Source: a virus. Taken from it: a DNA stretch of 64,000 nucleotides. The translations under genes were made by a program, and so were the position numbers. Below, in pieces: positions 26,880 to 36,229 of the stretch. The stretch is taken from the IMG/VR virus record IMGVR_UViG_3300025652_000043, positions 19,042-83,041 of that record; one strand, 5' to 3'. Position 1 is the first letter of the stretch; every line of letters begins with the position of its first letter. The notes beneath the pieces are model-generated. The model was given only the letters and a program-made list of their open reading frames with translations, had not been told where the DNA came from and ran no database searches.

Positions 26880-27629
26880 TTATTGTTTTACTACTTCCTT
26901 TTTTGTTTCAACTCCATGGTTGTAGTTATGTAGAGCTTTTGCCACTGCACCTAAATCATTAAGAATATAAACATCCTCAAACATTCCAACAGGGGACTTT
27001 GCAGGGAATTGTCCATCAAAGTTGGTTACAAATGATTTTGTAACTTTCTTTTCTTTATCATCCCATTCTTGTTTCCCATAAAGAACTATTGTAAACAGTC
27101 CTTCTAAGGTCACTTTACTATCTAGCATTTTACCAATAGTTTTCATTTTATAGCTAGTTTGAAAACTATTCTCAATCACTTCTGAATGAGTAAGTACAAA
27201 GAAGTTTAAATCTTCTCTTCCCATAATTCCAGCATTGATTACATCATAAGCATTTTTGGCAAGTTTATTAAACTTATCAAAACCTGCTTTTAATGCATTA
27301 GCCATAAATTCTTCAGACATTAAATATTGATAATCATCAATAACAATGTTTTGAATATCAGGTCTATTTGCATTAACAAAGTTTATTACTTTGATAATGT
27401 CATAAGGATTAGAACTTCCTAAATAGTTTCCTATTTTAGGTGGTCCTTTACTTATGTCTACTGGTGTGTACTTATTTTTCCATCCTCTAAATGGAAGTGG
27501 TTTACTCTTTACATTAATTAGAAAAGTCTCTTCAGGCTTTAGACCCATAATACCTAGTTCAGGTATATGTCCTAAAGATGTGGTTTTTCCAAATCCACTC
27601 TCTGTTACTACTGCTACTGCATTTGACAT
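26880..27629 (-). CDS. P-loop ATPase (phage AAA type)
   Basis: 249 residues. Walker A is ESGFGKTTSLG near residues 10-20; Walker B is IQNIVIDDYQYL at about 96-107. A sensor-like NFFVLTHSEV follows at about 145. This arrangement matches the compact AAA ATPases phages carry beside recombination or replication genes. It lies between the DnaB-like helicase and SSB-like genes, so it may load the helicase or recombination proteins onto DNA. The C-terminus lists Asn and His (ALHNYNHGVETK). The ATPase call is firm; the role is inferred. Confidence 0.75.
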   Translation of the reverse strand: MSNAVAVVTESGFGKTTSLGHIPELGIMGLKPEETFLINVKSKPLPFRGWKNKYTPVDISKGPPKIGNYLGSSNPYDIIKVINFVNANRPDIQNIVIDDYQYLMSEEFMANALKAGFDKFNKLAKNAYDVINAGIMGREDLNFFVLTHSEVIENSFQTSYKMKTIGKMLDSKVTLEGLFTIVLYGKQEWDDKEKKVTKSFVTNFDGQFPAKSPVGMFEDVYILNDLGAVAKALHNYNHGVETKKEVVKQ

Positions 27630-27643
27630 AAAATTTGTCTCTT

Positions 27644-28822
27644 TTAATAATCTCCATATCCATCTCTCTCTACCAATTCTTCAAACATATTAATGTTTCC
27701 TTTCATGATAGTTCTAAAGTGTATAGGACATTCAGTATCTCTACTTTCTACAAGGTGTATTGAGATATAATTTGGATATAATTCATCATTAGCTGTATTC
27801 TTAATCTGCAAACCAAAGTGCTTAGTAAGACCATATTTATCATCATTAGGATTCATCATTGTAAAGATATAATCTGCCTCCTCTGAAAGGTTTCCTGTCT
27901 CTTTAATGTCATCTCCTGTTGGATAAATAAACTCACTATTATACTTTAATCTTTGCACATCACTCATACCTCTGTTAAGGTGAATAATATCAATAAATGT
28001 GAAACCACACCAATTCCTAAATTCCACTTGATATTCAATCATTTTATCTACAGTCTGCTTCTTGTGAAAATTTCTTTCAGCTTTGAGCTTCCTTAAATGG
28101 TCTGTAATAATAATGGTGAATTTATTGGGGTTATTAGGTATCCAGGATTCTCTTTTCTCTTTCATCTCATAGAGTGGAGAGCCATCATGGTCTTTACCAA
28201 CTTCAATTTTGTAATGGGTTTTATTCCATGTACCATGTTGAGATGAGTATCTTCCTAGATAGTTTCTGATTCCTGTTGGATTATCTCTGACTTCTACAAA
28301 TTCAATTAAACCTTTTTCTAGTTGTTTGCCTTTTTGATCGTACTTACCAAAAAGAGGGATAATTTTATTATTGTATATTTCAAGGACAATTCTTTGATGC
28401 TCTTCTGATGGTATAATAACTTTATCTTCATTATCTCTCATTTTACCCTCAAGGTAATTTGGAGTTAAATCATATACTTCATTTTTCCAATCAAAAGTTG
28501 TAATTCCATAATCTCTTGCCATGAAGAAAGTTACATACTTAAACTCCTTCTTAACTCTACTTATTTCAAATGAAAAATATATCCATTCTACTTCTAAGTT
28601 TTTAGGGTTCCCCCTGTTCAATTCTTCTAGATAATATTCTGATGGACTTATAACAAAACCAAAATCAGTAAAGGTAGTTTTACCTACTTTTGGACCTGCT
28701 GCAATTCCATAGATTGCTTCTCTTTGAATACCTCCAACTAATCTATCTATTTTAGATATTCCTGTAGGTAAACCAAAGTTTAGACCTTTCAGTCCTTGTT
28801 GAAATCTATATTCAAAGTTCAT
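27644..28822 (-). CDS. DnaB-like replicative helicase
   Basis: 392 residues, a RecA-fold helicase domain without the usual DnaB N-terminal domain. GLPTGISKIDRLVGG precedes Walker A AAGPKVGKTTF at about 41-51. VEWIYFSFEISR is the conserved segment after Walker A, PNKFTIIITDHLRKL is the Walker B-type strand, and DDIKETGNLSEEADYI matches the DnaB C-terminal motif (D..R.SG.IE..AD). It unwinds DNA at the phage fork with the primase and DNA polymerase A of this block. It starts two bases before the upstream gene ends, so the two are co-transcribed. Confidence 0.85.
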   Translation of the reverse strand: MNFEYRFQQGLKGLNFGLPTGISKIDRLVGGIQREAIYGIAAGPKVGKTTFTDFGFVISPSEYYLEELNRGNPKNLEVEWIYFSFEISRVKKEFKYVTFFMARDYGITTFDWKNEVYDLTPNYLEGKMRDNEDKVIIPSEEHQRIVLEIYNNKIIPLFGKYDQKGKQLEKGLIEFVEVRDNPTGIRNYLGRYSSQHGTWNKTHYKIEVGKDHDGSPLYEMKEKRESWIPNNPNKFTIIITDHLRKLKAERNFHKKQTVDKMIEYQVEFRNWCGFTFIDIIHLNRGMSDVQRLKYNSEFIYPTGDDIKETGNLSEEADYIFTMMNPNDDKYGLTKHFGLQIKNTANDELYPNYISIHLVESRDTECPIHFRTIMKGNINMFEELVERDGYGDY

Positions 28823-28823
28823 A

Positions 28824-29378
28824 TTATCTCATTTTACTACTTCTACCATCCACTGTACCTGAAACTTTAACTAGCTCAACATACTGTTCCAATAAACTCA
28901 CTCTACTAACTCCTGTACCCTCATAAATAAATTTATGAGCAGATTTTAAATATTGTGGGTCTGAAACAGTTTTGATATAGGCTTCAGTTGCAGCTTTTAC
29001 ATCTTGCATCCTTATTTCAGGGTTTTCTGCAAAAAACTTTTTCATTCTACTTACTACAGCAGATTTAGTTCCTTTTCTATCAGGATTTATCCTTCCAAAA
29101 GTTTCTCTAAATCCCTCAGTCCAAGCAAATGCTTCTTCTTTCTCTTCATTAAACAATGGAACTTTCCATTTTAAGGTATGTGGCTGTGAAGAGTTATCTT
29201 TATAAATTCTTTCCACTATACCTAAAGCATTAACTTGCTTTCTAGTTACTTCTGATATACTCTCTGTGTCTATGCCAAAATAAATGCCTAATAGATAAAG
29301 CTTTGCTTCACCTTTGTTGACTTTATATGAGCTTAAACTAGCAAGTATATCAGAGTTAATTGTTACTATTTTTGCCAT
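28824..29378 (-). CDS. putative replication accessory protein, 184 residues
   Basis: Predicted helical with a segment AVVSRMKKFFAENPEIRMQD and then AATEAYIKTV and HKFIYEG, a pattern I recall from Bacteroidota phage proteins encoded just upstream of a DnaB-like helicase. An N-terminal portion (LSSYKVNKGEAKLYLLGIYF) looks like a winged-helix. It may be a helicase loader or initiator, inferred only from position. It overlaps the next upstream gene by 23 bases. Confidence 0.5.
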   Translation of the reverse strand: MAKIVTINSDILASLSSYKVNKGEAKLYLLGIYFGIDTESISEVTRKQVNALGIVERIYKDNSSQPHTLKWKVPLFNEEKEEAFAWTEGFRETFGRINPDRKGTKSAVVSRMKKFFAENPEIRMQDVKAATEAYIKTVSDPQYLKSAHKFIYEGTGVSRVSLLEQYVELVKVSGTVDGRSSKMR

Positions 29379-29823
29379 TTATTATTTTTATTAAAGGTTC
29401 AGGACTACAAATTCCATATCCTGCAGACATTACATCATTAATAGATAAACAAGGTTTATCCATTAAAACATATTCTTTAGCTTTTTCTACTGTTGAAAAT
29501 GCTTTATAAACACCAGGTTTCCTTTTTATCAAGTTAACATGACTTTTAGAAAAAGGTATACAATATTGATATTTAGCATTAATAACCCATGCAATCTTAT
29601 CACCTTCAAACACATCAACACCATCTTCTGTTATAAGTAATGGTTTTTCAGATATTTTATCATCGTCTTCTGAGCCTAAATGTAATTCAACTTCTGTTAT
29701 TTTTCCTTTCTTGTTAGTGTATGTCCAAGTATTCCAGAGTCCTTGTTCTTTATAAAAGGACTCTTTCATATCTTCTAAATCCTCTTCTGAAAAATATATT
29801 TTAACTTTCATCCTCTTCATCAT
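29356..29823 (-). CDS. hypothetical 155-residue protein
   Basis: Three close Met codons (MMKRMKVK) leave the start uncertain between 29823 and 29811. The product has an acidic N-terminal half (FSEEDLEDMKESFYKE, then SEDDDKISEKP) and a pattern VFEGDKIAWVINAKYQYCI typical of small beta-barrel phage proteins. It overlaps the zinc-ribbon gene upstream. Function unknown. Confidence 0.5.
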   Translation of the reverse strand: MMKRMKVKIYFSEEDLEDMKESFYKEQGLWNTWTYTNKKGKITEVELHLGSEDDDKISEKPLLITEDGVDVFEGDKIAWVINAKYQYCIPFSKSHVNLIKRKPGVYKAFSTVEKAKEYVLMDKPCLSINDVMSAGYGICSPEPLIKIINGKNSNN

Positions 29824-29935
29824 ATCCTACTGGATTTTTAATTATTTCTCCACATTCACATTCTACTCTTGTTGGATTTTCTTTGTCTTTACCAAAATTA
29901 TCTCCACATGTGGGACATCTTAAATCTACTGCCAT
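29801..29935 (-). CDS. 44-residue zinc-ribbon protein
   Basis: Reads MAVDLRCPTCGDNFGKDK at the start; C7-x2-C10 and C28-x-C30 (VECECGEI) make a probable zinc ribbon, with a spacing of 17 between pairs. The tail is acidic (YDEEDES). The stop overlaps the next gene by 23 bases, consistent with the tight packing of this operon. It could bind nucleic acid or a polymerase subunit, as small phage zinc ribbons often do. Confidence 0.6.
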   Translation of the reverse strand: MAVDLRCPTCGDNFGKDKENPTRVECECGEIIKNPVGYDEEDES

Positions 29936-29946
29936 ATCTCTTGTTT

Positions 29947-30126
29947 TTAATTGGTTATAATATAAGCCCTGTCATTAGGCTCAATTGTTATTGATAAATT
30001 TAATGGAATACCTTCAGCTCTTACCCTAACTCTATTTTTCCTGTCTATTCCATCTTCTACAACTACAGCTTTTCTTATAAGACCGTTGTCATTTACTTCT
30101 ACTAAATCTCCTTTTTTAAACTCCAT
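29947..30126 (-). CDS. 59-residue small beta-barrel (SH3-like) protein
   Basis: Starts MEFKKGDLVEVNDNG and continues with alternating strands (AVVVEDGIDR, RVRVRAEGIPLNL). The KKGDLVEV opening and overall strand pattern are typical of KOW/SH3-like barrels. It lies two bases after the next upstream gene ends. No specific role can be assigned. Confidence 0.55.
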   Translation of the reverse strand: MEFKKGDLVEVNDNGLIRKAVVVEDGIDRKNRVRVRAEGIPLNLSITIEPNDRAYIITN

Positions 30127-30128
30127 GT

Positions 30129-30422
30129 TTATTTTTTCTTTTTTAATTTTGGTTTGTCCATTAAACTATTATACCACTTAACATATCTTACTAAGACTTC
30201 ATAAGTGTTTTTTAACATGCTATTTTCAGTGTCTACACACCATATCATGTCATTTTTCCTAATTTGTGATTCAAGGGAATTAACTGTCAGTTCACAATTG
30301 ATTTTTTCAACTATTAACATTAGATACTCCCATGATTCATCAAATTGCATGTAATTCTTAGAATCAACATATTTCTTAGTCTGAATATCTCCTAAGTAGT
30401 CCATTAATAAGACATTGCTCAT
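30129..30422 (-). CDS. hypothetical 97-residue protein
   Basis: Soluble helical protein ending in a Lys-rich tail (PKLKKKK). No motif recognised. The start overlaps the SF2 helicase stop (ATGA-type overlap), so translation is coupled. It may be an accessory subunit of the helicase; inferred only from position. Confidence 0.5.
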   Translation of the reverse strand: MSNVLLMDYLGDIQTKKYVDSKNYMQFDESWEYLMLIVEKINCELTVNSLESQIRKNDMIWCVDTENSMLKNTYEVLVRYVKWYNSLMDKPKLKKKK

Positions 30423-31546
30423 ACTTCAGATTGATTTAACATATTCTTAAATCTTAGATATTCAATTTTAGCTTTATCAAAATTCTCTAAAGTAGATTTT
30501 ATCCAACTTTCATCTTGAGTGCCAATTAATGAAACAATCCAAATGGTTGCTTGATAATCTTTTTGATCTAAGAGTGTTCTAGCTATCTTTTGAGATGTTA
30601 ACCCATTTTTATCTGAATCACATTGAGTTAAAATAAGGTGGTCTATTGCTCTATAAGTAAAGCCTGTTCCACCAGCATTAACCATGGCTATTTCATCAAT
30701 CTCTCCTGCCTGAAACTTCTTTAAATCTATATTATCAGTTTTACTATGATAAGTATGTTCACATAAAAGTTCTGCTTGTGCAATTGTAGCTGAAAAAATC
30801 AATTTTCTACCTATTAAATGTTCTTTAATCAACCACTGTGCAGCTTCAGTTTTAGCAGGAGAGTTCTTAATTGCCCTCATCCTAGCTAAAATTCTAAATG
30901 TCATATCTGACCTTCTTTGAAAAATAGATTGTTGAGCCATATTATGTAAATAAGTATATTGTTTCTGTTCAGAGGTCAAAAACTTTTTATCCTTATTACC
31001 TGCTTCAATCTCCTTCTTAGTGCCCATATCAACTTCTACAACTTTAATACTATAGTTAGCTAAAAGCTTAAGATTCACTGCATTAGTGATACTTATGTTA
31101 ACTAATACTTCAAGGTTTAACTTCTTATAAAGTTCTTTCTTATGGTCATGCTTACTAGCTGTACCTGTCATAGAGATAATATTGACATAATCAATACTTC
31201 TATTTAACAGGTTTTCAAGATTATTTTCAGTTGCAAATTGCTCCTCATCAAGAATAATCATATCAAAAAATCCTACTATTTTATTAAGTGACATCCAAGT
31301 CACAGTAGTAAGTTTTTTCAAATATCTTTTAGCTCCCCAATTTTCAAATTCTGCAGGTATATCTTTCTCAGCTAATTCTGAGGAAGGTGTTACCCATAAA
31401 ATAGATTCTGGTTTTTCTCTCTTAATAATATCAATTCCTATTTTAGTTTTACCTACTCTAGGAGCTAATATTAATCTTCCATGTGGCTTGTGTTCAAGAC
31501 CATCCACAATTTCTTTCTGTATTCTACTTTTTTCTTTGTTGTTCAT
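30419..31546 (-). CDS. SF2 (DEAD/DEAH-like) helicase
   Basis: 375 residues. Walker A LAPRVGKTKIG at about 27-37; motif Ia SILWVTPSSEL; Walker B MIILDEEQF (DEEQ box); motif III ISMTGTAS; a C-terminal motif V/VI region with GGTGFTYRAID and SQKIARTLLD. All seven core motifs are suggested within a short protein, as in phage helicases of the UvsW/SNF2-like group. Probable role: branch migration, fork restart or RNA-DNA unwinding. It overlaps neighbours at both ends. Confidence 0.8.
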   Translation of the reverse strand: MNNKEKSRIQKEIVDGLEHKPHGRLILAPRVGKTKIGIDIIKREKPESILWVTPSSELAEKDIPAEFENWGAKRYLKKLTTVTWMSLNKIVGFFDMIILDEEQFATENNLENLLNRSIDYVNIISMTGTASKHDHKKELYKKLNLEVLVNISITNAVNLKLLANYSIKVVEVDMGTKKEIEAGNKDKKFLTSEQKQYTYLHNMAQQSIFQRRSDMTFRILARMRAIKNSPAKTEAAQWLIKEHLIGRKLIFSATIAQAELLCEHTYHSKTDNIDLKKFQAGEIDEIAMVNAGGTGFTYRAIDHLILTQCDSDKNGLTSQKIARTLLDQKDYQATIWIVSLIGTQDESWIKSTLENFDKAKIEYLRFKNMLNQSEV

Positions 31547-31731
31547 GATTCTTTTAATTCTAATTCTCTATGTTTATCTGATTTATGTGCTACCATTAGT
31601 GTAGCCAAACTAGAATCATCAAAAATCTTAATGTGATTTACAATAAGATTCATACAAATTTTTGTTTGCTCATGAGTTTTACAACTAGATATTATTCTAA
31701 GTATCCATTGAGCCACTTTATATTTATTCAT
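31543..31731 (-). CDS. hypothetical 62-residue protein
   Basis: A longer frame starts at 31779 within the DNA polymerase gene; the start MNKYKVAQWILRI at 31731 avoids that overlap and gives a compact helical protein with two Cys (SSCKTHEQTKICM). Ends with ELELKES overlapping the helicase start by four bases. Function unknown. Confidence 0.5.
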   Translation of the reverse strand: MNKYKVAQWILRIISSCKTHEQTKICMNLIVNHIKIFDDSSLATLMVAHKSDKHRELELKES

Positions 31732-31741
31732 AATTTTAAGG

Positions 31742-33682
31742 TTAGTGAACATCTGCATATGAATGTCCAAATTGGACATCTATATCTAGTGCTCTGTTTA
31801 ATTTTAATTCTTCATTTACTTTTGCTACTGCATTTTTTAAGATATTGGTTGTTACAGTTCTATGTAATATATCATCTACAACAGGGGCAACCACTTCATC
31901 ATGAAATTGTCCACACATCTTAACTCCTTCATCTCTACAGTTTTTAACCCATCTATCAAAGGCATACACTCCTGTTCCTTGATTAAGAGTAGAAAACCTA
32001 TCCTTATAGAACCTTAGTGAATACCAAAATTTAGATACTGGATTATATAGCCACATTTGAGTGCCAACTTCTTTAGTTATACAAGCTTTTGCTATTTCTT
32101 TTACAGACCAATTCTTTTTCCAATAAATCTTTAATAAAGTAGCACACTGTCTAACTGGCATACCTGTTGTTCTAGACATAGTAAGCTCTCCAACACCATA
32201 AACTGCTCCATAATTAACAGTTTTAAAATTTGACCTTTCTTTATTTATGATAGTATGTTTAGTAATATCATGCTCAGAATATTCTGCATCATGATTCCAA
32301 AGCTTAAACCATTCTATATTCTCAATTGAAAGTCCCATTTCTCCATTAGTCACTTCATAACCAAGTTCTGCTAAATCTAAATGGGGATCAAATCCAGGAA
32401 CATTCATCACTTCAACATATTCAGGGTCAAAGAAATATATATAGTGTTGTTTAGTTCTATCTTCTAATGAAGACATATCTGAACCACATAATACATAACC
32501 TTCTTCAGCTACCAAGCACCCTCTAATATGTACACCATCTCTCCAATCATTTTTACCTGTTGGTTTTGGTAAGTTTACAATTATAGAATGTTTAAATCTT
32601 AAAGTATTTGTTATTCCTGCTATTTTAGCTTGTAAAAAACCTTCTTCATCTACATCTCTTAGAAAACCTTTTAAAAGTCCTATTCTATGTTTAATGACAT
32701 AGTACATATCTAACTGTTCTAAAGTTGGTTCTACCTCATATAATAGCTTAATTGAAGGACATAATCCCTCTCCTCTAGGTAAAGACATTTGTTCTATCTT
32801 CCTAATGCTACCATCATCTTCTTTTTCATATTTAAAAGTTACAGGAATCCAACCTAAACTATAGAACCAATTTTTAAGTTGTAAAGGAGAATTAGGATTA
32901 CCAGGCTCTCTATTTTTCTCTATTTTTAGAGGTCCTTCAAAGTCTTCATCTAACCCTAATTCATCTAATAAAGATAACCAATTCTCTCCTAATTTACTAA
33001 CAGTATTATCTCTCTTTAGAAACTTTTTTGGCTTGTGAATAGATTTATAATTGATTTTTTCAGGCATAATATCTACTAGAATTTCTTTTCTAGTTTCAAA
33101 TTCTGTTTCAAATAAATTTAAGTTACTATTACACAATGGAATATCAAGTTTCCATCTCATTTCTTCTTGCTCTCTTGCACAGTCCATTTTATACATCAAG
33201 TATCCAATAAACCTTTTAATTTGCTTATCATCATTGTCATAAATAACTCTAAGATGAGTTATTTGCATATTAAACAGTGAAAGATTAATTTTTACATCTT
33301 CTCTTACTCTATTAATATAAACTTCAATAGGTTGTGTAGTCCAATCTGTTACCTTTGGCTTGGGGATGCCAAACATAGCACCATAATTATCAAGACCATG
33401 GCTGTTTCTTTCAGGCTCTAAGTACCAAGACAAAATAAGAGTATCAATTAATCTAATGTCTTTGTTCACTCCTAAAATCTTTTTCCACACAACACTATCA
33501 AATCTTGAAATGTTATGACAAATTAAAGTTAAATCATCTTGTAAAAGAAATCTCTTCATTTGCTCATAATCAGTAATTTCACCTGATTTTCCTGTATCTA
33601 AATTATGCCAACCTAATACATGAATTTTAGTAATAGTATCTAATAAACCATCAGTTTCTAAATCAATTATATATTTTCCCAT
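31742..33682 (-). CDS. polA: family A DNA polymerase with 3'-5' exonuclease domain
   Basis: 646 residues. N-terminal exonuclease: IIDLETDG with D7 and E9 (ExoI), HNISRFD with N57 and D62 (ExoII), and a D/Y pair near 98-100 (ExoIII). Polymerase motifs: A at CGSDMSSLEDR with D402; B with R483, K487 and Y491 (NYGAVYG); C at FHDE, 593-596. This is the replicative polymerase expected in crAss-like phages that use PolA rather than PolB. The domain order and spacing are complete and there is no 5'-3' exonuclease domain. It acts with the DnaB-like and Dda-like helicases, primase and SSB of this block. Confidence 0.95.
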   Translation of the reverse strand: MGKYIIDLETDGLLDTITKIHVLGWHNLDTGKSGEITDYEQMKRFLLQDDLTLICHNISRFDSVVWKKILGVNKDIRLIDTLILSWYLEPERNSHGLDNYGAMFGIPKPKVTDWTTQPIEVYINRVREDVKINLSLFNMQITHLRVIYDNDDKQIKRFIGYLMYKMDCAREQEEMRWKLDIPLCNSNLNLFETEFETRKEILVDIMPEKINYKSIHKPKKFLKRDNTVSKLGENWLSLLDELGLDEDFEGPLKIEKNREPGNPNSPLQLKNWFYSLGWIPVTFKYEKEDDGSIRKIEQMSLPRGEGLCPSIKLLYEVEPTLEQLDMYYVIKHRIGLLKGFLRDVDEEGFLQAKIAGITNTLRFKHSIIVNLPKPTGKNDWRDGVHIRGCLVAEEGYVLCGSDMSSLEDRTKQHYIYFFDPEYVEVMNVPGFDPHLDLAELGYEVTNGEMGLSIENIEWFKLWNHDAEYSEHDITKHTIINKERSNFKTVNYGAVYGVGELTMSRTTGMPVRQCATLLKIYWKKNWSVKEIAKACITKEVGTQMWLYNPVSKFWYSLRFYKDRFSTLNQGTGVYAFDRWVKNCRDEGVKMCGQFHDEVVAPVVDDILHRTVTTNILKNAVAKVNEELKLNRALDIDVQFGHSYADVH

Positions 33683-33964
33683 TTATTTTTCTTGATTAAG
33701 TTTAAAAATTTTCTCTAATAGTTTATTGTTCTCTGCTTGAAGCATCTTATTCTTTTTGTGTGCTCCTATCATTTCTTGTCTATAAGAAACTAACCTAGAA
33801 AATCTTGAACTATATGTTTTGAAATCTTTTATGAATTTTAATTTATTATCATTTATGATTTTAACATTTTGTTCTTGTCTTCTAAGTTGTTTCTTGAGTT
33901 CTTTTATATAAGAGTTAGCTATTATTAGCTTCTCATAGTCTGTAAGTCTATTATACTTAAACAT
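33683..33964 (-). CDS. coiled-coil protein, 93 residues
   Basis: Lys/Asn/Leu-rich, predicted as one long coiled coil (SYIKELKKQLRRQEQNVK, then MLQAENNKLLEKIFKLN). It overlaps the Dda-like helicase stop by 8 bases and directly precedes the DNA polymerase, so it may be an accessory factor, though no family is recognisable. Confidence 0.55.
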   Translation of the reverse strand: MFKYNRLTDYEKLIIANSYIKELKKQLRRQEQNVKIINDNKLKFIKDFKTYSSRFSRLVSYRQEMIGAHKKNKMLQAENNKLLEKIFKLNQEK

Positions 33965-35234
33965 TATACAAAATCACTAAATTAGATGCTCTAGTCACTG
34001 CAGTGTATAAAAGTCTATTTCTTTCTTCTAATACTCTGTTTCTCATAACATCTTTAATATTAATCACAACATCTTTATAAGTTGAACCTTGACTCTTATG
34101 CACTGTAATTGCATGGTTGTATTTATAACTTAAAAACTGTTCTGAAAATTCATAATACTGTCTCCAATCAATAGCTCTACTAATCGCCATAGCTTTTAGT
34201 TTTCTTACATTATTATGGTGAAGTCCTATAAAATTTTCATGTATAGCATAAATATTACCATTCACAACATAAACTTCATATTCAAAAGCCTCTTGAGCAC
34301 AATAGAAATTTCTAATAGTAGTCTCTAGTGTCTCCACTTTAATCTCTTGATTATTGTGTAAAATATCATCTTCAGATATAATATAAGGTGCATTAAGTAC
34401 AAGAGTCTCTCCCCTTTCAATTAAAGCAGGAGTGCCATATATAGTAGCCCTTACTGAAAAGTTAATAGAATCAACTTCAGCATTAGTCCAAGCTAAATAT
34501 TTAAGATTGTCAGTACCATTTTCTTCAGCAAGTTTATAAATAATTTTTTGCCTATCATTGGAGTATAAATATCCTCTTCTTTGGTCTGCTTCCCCCACTA
34601 CATCCTCTTTTTTACTTTGAATAAGAGGTAAATTTCTACTCAAATCAATAATAGAATTTCCTTCTGCTTGTCTAATTATTTCAGTAAGTTCAATAGTAAA
34701 CCAGTTTTGATGAAATACAGGTGAATGTACTTCCTTAACAGGATTAACTTGTTTCTCATCTCCAATAAAAATAACAGGAAAATTATATTGTTCTAGTAAC
34801 CCCAATTGATAGTCATTAAGCATAGAAGCTTCATCAATAACTAATAAACTACATCTAGCAAAAGGTGGATCACTTTTTCTAAAACTCTGTACAAATCTTT
34901 TGACTCCTGTTCTCTTATCAATTTGAGGTTTAAGCTTTAAACCTGCATGAACAGTACAAAAAACTACAGGGTCTTTATCCTCTTCCATAGCAATTTTAGT
35001 CTTTAAAACTGATAATGCTTTATGAGTAGGTGCTGAAATATAAACATAACCCCTATTTTGTGGGCTTTTCATAAACTCATCTAATAGAAAGTTTACTAAA
35101 GTAGTTTTACCTACTCCTGCAGAACCAGTAAGAACTATTCTTTTTCTCTGGTCTGATAATTCAAATAGTACTTTTTCTAACCTTTCTTTTTGATGGTCAG
35201 TTAAAGTAATATTAATTAGTTTTCTTGTCTCCAT
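33957..35234 (-). CDS. SF1B Dda/RecD-like helicase
   Basis: 425 residues. Walker A TGSAGVGKTTLV at about 36-47; motif Ia ISAPTHKALSVL; Walker B LLVIDEASMLN; motif III VIFIGDEKQVNPV; and C-terminal HAITVHKSQGSTYKDV plus LLYTAVTRASNLV (motifs V-VI). This motif order is diagnostic for 5'-3' SF1B helicases such as T4 Dda. Probable roles: replication start and removal of proteins ahead of the fork. It follows a strong terminator, so it is likely the first gene of the polymerase transcript. Confidence 0.9.
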   Translation of the reverse strand: METRKLINITLTDHQKERLEKVLFELSDQRKRIVLTGSAGVGKTTLVNFLLDEFMKSPQNRGYVYISAPTHKALSVLKTKIAMEEDKDPVVFCTVHAGLKLKPQIDKRTGVKRFVQSFRKSDPPFARCSLLVIDEASMLNDYQLGLLEQYNFPVIFIGDEKQVNPVKEVHSPVFHQNWFTIELTEIIRQAEGNSIIDLSRNLPLIQSKKEDVVGEADQRRGYLYSNDRQKIIYKLAEENGTDNLKYLAWTNAEVDSINFSVRATIYGTPALIERGETLVLNAPYIISEDDILHNNQEIKVETLETTIRNFYCAQEAFEYEVYVVNGNIYAIHENFIGLHHNNVRKLKAMAISRAIDWRQYYEFSEQFLSYKYNHAITVHKSQGSTYKDVVINIKDVMRNRVLEERNRLLYTAVTRASNLVILYNV

Positions 35235-35246
35235 GTTTTAAGTGTT

Positions 35247-35279
35247 AAAAACCCTAAACTAGACACAGTTTAGGGTTTT
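35247..35279 (-). terminator. strong terminator before the Dda-like helicase gene
   Basis: Thirteen-base perfect stem AAAACCCTAAACT / AGTTTAGGGTTTT with a 6-base loop; T-rich on the transcribed strand. It ends transcription of the small gene at 35300. Confidence 0.9.
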
Positions 35280-35299
35280 ATTTATAATAAAAGAGACAA

Positions 35300-35680
35300 T
35301 TATTCCTCTTCTTCTGTTGGCTTATTGAGAGCACTATCACCTGAAGCAATAGCATCTCTAGTTAATAGCATAAGAGTTTCTACTTGAATTTCTTTTTTCT
35401 TTAAGTCTTCAATAAGTTTTTCAATATGGTTTTGATACATATTACTTCTGCTTTTAGCATTAATAGCTAAAAACATTAATTGATAAGCACTAAGGGCATG
35501 TGAATTATAAAATTCAATAGCTTCCACTATGTTAGTGATTTTTGATGCGGGATTAGCTGAGGTTTTTTCTACTCTTATTGCTTGATCTAAATCTTTTTTC
35601 AATAATCCAAACTTACTCTCTAATTGTTCTAGTACAAAAGCCTCTTTTGGGTCTAGTGTATCTTCTTCTACTTTTTTCAT
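35300..35680 (-). CDS. hypothetical 126-residue helical protein
   Basis: Predicted alpha-helical throughout with an acidic C-terminus (KPTEEEE). Contains LESKFGLLKKDLDQAIR and a later Lys/Glu helix (HIEKLIEDLKKKEIQVE). No motif recognised. It has its own terminator downstream. Could be a small regulator or DNA-mimic type protein; unassigned. Confidence 0.5.
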   Translation of the reverse strand: MKKVEEDTLDPKEAFVLEQLESKFGLLKKDLDQAIRVEKTSANPASKITNIVEAIEFYNSHALSAYQLMFLAINAKSRSNMYQNHIEKLIEDLKKKEIQVETLMLLTRDAIASGDSALNKPTEEEE

Positions 35681-35694
35681 TAATTACTTTAAAT

Positions 35695-36228
35695 TTATAT
35701 GGTTTTTACTAGTTTACTATGGATATGGTATCTTTTTTCTACTGAAGGAAAATATACTACTAAATTAGAGTGGTGGTCATGTTCACAATGTCCACAATTA
35801 AAAGTAAAATCTTCTTTTGCAACTACAATTCCTGGTACTTCTAAAAAAGACTTTTCAGGTAAGTCATGATTCTTACTTAACTGATTTTTACTTAGATATT
35901 CATGCATGTAACATCCTGCAAATTCATCTATCAAAATTACAGAATCTCCAATTTCTTTATCTTCTCTATTAAATTGTGTTTCTGTTGCTATAGAATTTTT
36001 AAGTGCTTTTAAAATTCTCTGCATTTCTTTTTGAGTATTTTCTTTACTAAAACCTATATGATTTACTTCAACACCAATGCCTACTTTAGCTAGAGCATCT
36101 TTAAATACTTCCATAAATCCATCAATCTTGAATTTTTTCTGTTCTTTTGACAAATAATCTTTTAATTGATTATCAAGAAAGTTTTTTAATTTCTTCTTAC
36201 TCTCTTCAAATTCTTCTGTGCTTTCCAT
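35695..36228 (-). CDS. hypothetical 177-residue protein with Cys/His cluster
   Basis: The N-terminal 60 residues are charged and helical (STEEFEESKKKLKNFL). The C-terminal part holds NCGHCEHDHH, a C-x2-C-x-H-x-H-H cluster likely to bind zinc, followed by strands (LVVYFPSVEKRYHIH). No known family recognised. It ends two bases before the small membrane protein gene. Confidence 0.5.
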   Translation of the reverse strand: MESTEEFEESKKKLKNFLDNQLKDYLSKEQKKFKIDGFMEVFKDALAKVGIGVEVNHIGFSKENTQKEMQRILKALKNSIATETQFNREDKEIGDSVILIDEFAGCYMHEYLSKNQLSKNHDLPEKSFLEVPGIVVAKEDFTFNCGHCEHDHHSNLVVYFPSVEKRYHIHSKLVKTI

Positions 36229-36229
36229 A